Shown here one piece after another: positions 13,399 through 14,830 of a stretch of DNA of 14,830 nucleotides. Made by a program: the position numbers and the translations under genes. The notes under the pieces are model-generated. The model searched no databases. It was not told the DNA's origin and saw nothing but the letters and a program-made list of their open reading frames with translations. Source of the DNA: UBA3263 sp964586765 (GTDB lineage Bacteria; Bacteroidota; Bacteroidia; Bacteroidales; Muribaculaceae); assembly GCA_964586765.1 (NCBI GenBank), contig CAZPHN010000045.1, positions 1 through 14,830 of the forward strand. The letters are read 5' to 3'. The stretch's first letter is position 1, and every line of letters begins with the position of its first letter.

Positions 13399-14208
13399 AT
13401 GTTCAAAAATGTAATTCCAGCCGCATTGGTTGCGCTGACAGCAGTTGCCGTCAGCTCATGTTCCGGGTCTTCAAACGCGGACACAATCGAATTTGAGACC
13501 CGTACGGACTCCATTGGTTATTTAGTGCCTGACTATTACGGTGACTCGGTCTATTCCGCCGCCCGCTATTCCGTGGTCTGGCCCAAACGCATAGGCGAAC
13601 AGGACTTCAATGCCATGAGTGACTCTCTTACCATGGTTACTTTCGGTGTCAAAACCGACAATTTTGATGATGCAGCCAAGGTTTTCACCCGCATCGGGCT
13701 CAACGACCTTATACAAGACCCCGACTCGGGAACAAGAAAATATGAAATCGTTCCCTTCGAAACCGCATATGAGGCACGCCGCACAAACCTCAACCTTATC
13801 AGCAGCGAAGTAACCCTGCTTACGCCGGATATCCTCGTCGTTGCGGTAAACAACGAGACATATTATTACGGAGCTGCCCATGGCATGAGAGTGCGCCGGT
13901 TCCTCAACTATTCAATCAAGAACCATGAGCTGATGACAGTTGCCAACACCTTTGCGCCGGGTAACGAAAAGGCGATTCTGAGCCTGATAACCACCACCGC
14001 CCATGAACGATATCCTGATGAAGGAGTACTTTTTGACGCTCCGATAGAGAAATTTGACAATTTCCAAGTAACCGACAATGATATCGTATTCGTTTATCAA
14101 CCTTACGACATTGGTCCTTACTCGAGCGGAATTATTGAAATCCCCGTCAGCCAGCAGGACCTTTACCGCTTTTTGACGCCCGCAGCCATTGCCGCTCTCA
14201 ATCTCTGA
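13399..14208 (+). CDS. DUF3298/RsiV-like lipoprotein, 269 aa
   Basis: This is an exported lipoprotein: residues 1-20 form a signal peptide ending in a lipobox-like VSSC with Cys21, so anchoring at the membrane is expected. The remainder looks like the DUF4163/DUF3298 pair found in RsiV-type and other periplasmic proteins: an N-terminal part (about 25-140), then ETYYYGAAHGMRVRRFLNYSIKNHELMTVANTF (153 on) with the family's Gly-Ala-His turn, and a final FQVTDNDIVFVYQPYDIGPYSSGIIEIPVS segment. In some homologues this domain binds lysozyme; nothing here shows that. It closes the co-directional run; no terminator hairpin is visible in the 67 bases before the next promoter. Confidence 0.82.
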   Translation: MFKNVIPAALVALTAVAVSSCSGSSNADTIEFETRTDSIGYLVPDYYGDSVYSAARYSVVWPKRIGEQDFNAMSDSLTMVTFGVKTDNFDDAAKVFTRIGLNDLIQDPDSGTRKYEIVPFETAYEARRTNLNLISSEVTLLTPDILVVAVNNETYYYGAAHGMRVRRFLNYSIKNHELMTVANTFAPGNEKAILSLITTTAHERYPDEGVLFDAPIEKFDNFQVTDNDIVFVYQPYDIGPYSSGIIEIPVSQQDLYRFLTPAAIAALNL

Positions 14209-14275
14209 CCAACTGATTTTTACACGCGAATAACGACGAAACGATAAAAGTTTTTCAAATTTCAATTTTTTGTTG

Positions 14276-14283
14276 TAAATTTG
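14276..14283 (+). promoter_or_regulatory. Probable -7 promoter element of fba
   Basis: TAAATTTG fits the TAnnTTTG consensus. The -33 region is a T run ending TTTTTC instead of TTTG. The predicted start near 14287 gives a leader of about 39 bases. Confidence 0.55.
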
Positions 14284-14325
14284 CAGTGGAAAAAATCAAA
14301 CCCAACTAATAATTCTCTTAACCAA

Positions 14326-14830
14326 ATGGTAAGCTACAAAGAATTAGGCCTCGTAAACACCAAAGAGATGTTTGCCAAGGCAATCAAGGGCGGCTATGCA
14401 ATCCCCGCCTTCAACTTCAACAACATGGAGCAGCTCCAAGCCATCATCAAGGCTGCTGCTGAGGAGAAGAGTCCCGTAATCCTTCAGGTTTCAAAGGGCG
14501 CGCGCAACTATGCCAATGCAACTCTGCTCCGCTACATGGCTCAGGGTGCTGTTGCTTATGCAAAGGAACTCGGCTGGGAAAATCCCCAGATTTGCCTCCA
14601 CCTCGACCATGGTGACTCTTTCGAACTCTGCAAGAGCTGTATTGACAGCGGTTTCTCAAGCGTCATGATTGACGGTTCTCACCTTCCCTACGAGGAGAAC
14701 GTTGCCCTGACCAAGAAGGTTGTTGACTACGCTCACCAGTATGACGTAACCGTAGAAGGTGAACTCGGTGTGCTTGCCGGCGTTGAGGACGAAGTTTCCT
14801 CCGACCACCACACCTACACCGACCCCGAAG
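14326..14830 (+). CDS. fba: Class II fructose-1,6-bisphosphate aldolase (5' part; runs off the window)
   Basis: The enzyme is the zinc-dependent aldolase of glycolysis and gluconeogenesis, in the cytoplasm. The 168 visible residues carry the class II signature: YAIPAFNFNNMEQLQAI (24-40), VSKGARNYA (55-63), LHLDHGDSFELCKSCI with the catalytic Asp94 and zinc-binding His95, SSVMIDGSHLPYEENVALT (111-129), and VEGELGVLAGVEDEV with the metal-site Glu. The start is the first ATG after the promoter element, and the N-terminus begins in the normal place (MVSYKELGLVNTKEMF). The remaining half of the protein, including the later zinc ligands and substrate loop, is outside. Codon use is highly biased, as for an abundant protein. 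Confidence 0.96.
   Translation, partial: MVSYKELGLVNTKEMFAKAIKGGYAIPAFNFNNMEQLQAIIKAAAEEKSPVILQVSKGARNYANATLLRYMAQGAVAYAKELGWENPQICLHLDHGDSFELCKSCIDSGFSSVMIDGSHLPYEENVALTKKVVDYAHQYDVTVEGELGVLAGVEDEVSSDHHTYTDPE

Noticed and set aside
1..14830. tRNA, rRNA or tmRNA genes
   Set aside because: No cloverleaf with a GTTCRANNC arm and no rRNA-like conserved stretch was seen in the intergenic regions.

Overview
The window looks like chromosomal DNA of a gut-type Bacteroidales, plausibly Muribaculaceae or a close relative. Signs of this are promoters of the Bacteroidetes form (TTTG, about 20 bases, then TAnnTTTG) in front of several genes; a eukaryote-like glycogen branching enzyme; a BspA-type leucine-rich repeat protein; Bacteroidetes-restricted families (DUF4831, short winged-helix HTH_34 regulator); and a secreted choloylglycine-hydrolase-family enzyme. 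The family placement is inference; no rRNA or tRNA gene is present.

Layout. (1) 1-1376, minus: 5' part of glgB with its promoter. (2) 1395-5256, minus: an AT-rich accessory block holding a bidirectional terminator, a REP-like double hairpin with covarying stems, a large secreted repeat protein (1531-4092), a roughly 435-base non-coding stretch with its own promoter and many hairpins (4093-4562), and a HicAB-type toxin-antitoxin locus whose toxin gene is cut short. (3) 5293-6343, plus: a six-helix membrane protein translationally coupled to a small winged-helix regulator, behind a promoter with two matching operator-like palindromes and a terminator-like hairpin in the leader. (4) 6387-14208, plus: a tightly packed, GC-richer housekeeping run: rpiB, a UPF0126/TRIC-like membrane protein, nnr (NAD(P)HX repair), a DUF4831 protein, dapA, rsmA, a secreted Ntn-hydrolase of the bile-salt-hydrolase/penicillin-V-acylase family, a small membrane protein and a DUF3298-like lipoprotein. 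(5) 14276-14830, plus: promoter and 5' part of class II fructose-bisphosphate aldolase.

How the genes work together: glgB, rpiB and fba are central carbon metabolism; nnr repairs damaged NAD(P)H; dapA feeds lysine and peptidoglycan synthesis and overlaps rsmA, which matures 16S rRNA. These share a direction and small gaps more than a pathway. The less ordinary material is in 1395-5390: the hairpin-rich leader or RNA upstream of the repeat protein, the covarying twin hairpins after that gene, the orphan-like HicB with a truncated HicA, and the apparently autoregulated membrane-protein/regulator pair. All family assignments are by recognising motifs by eye, without database searches.
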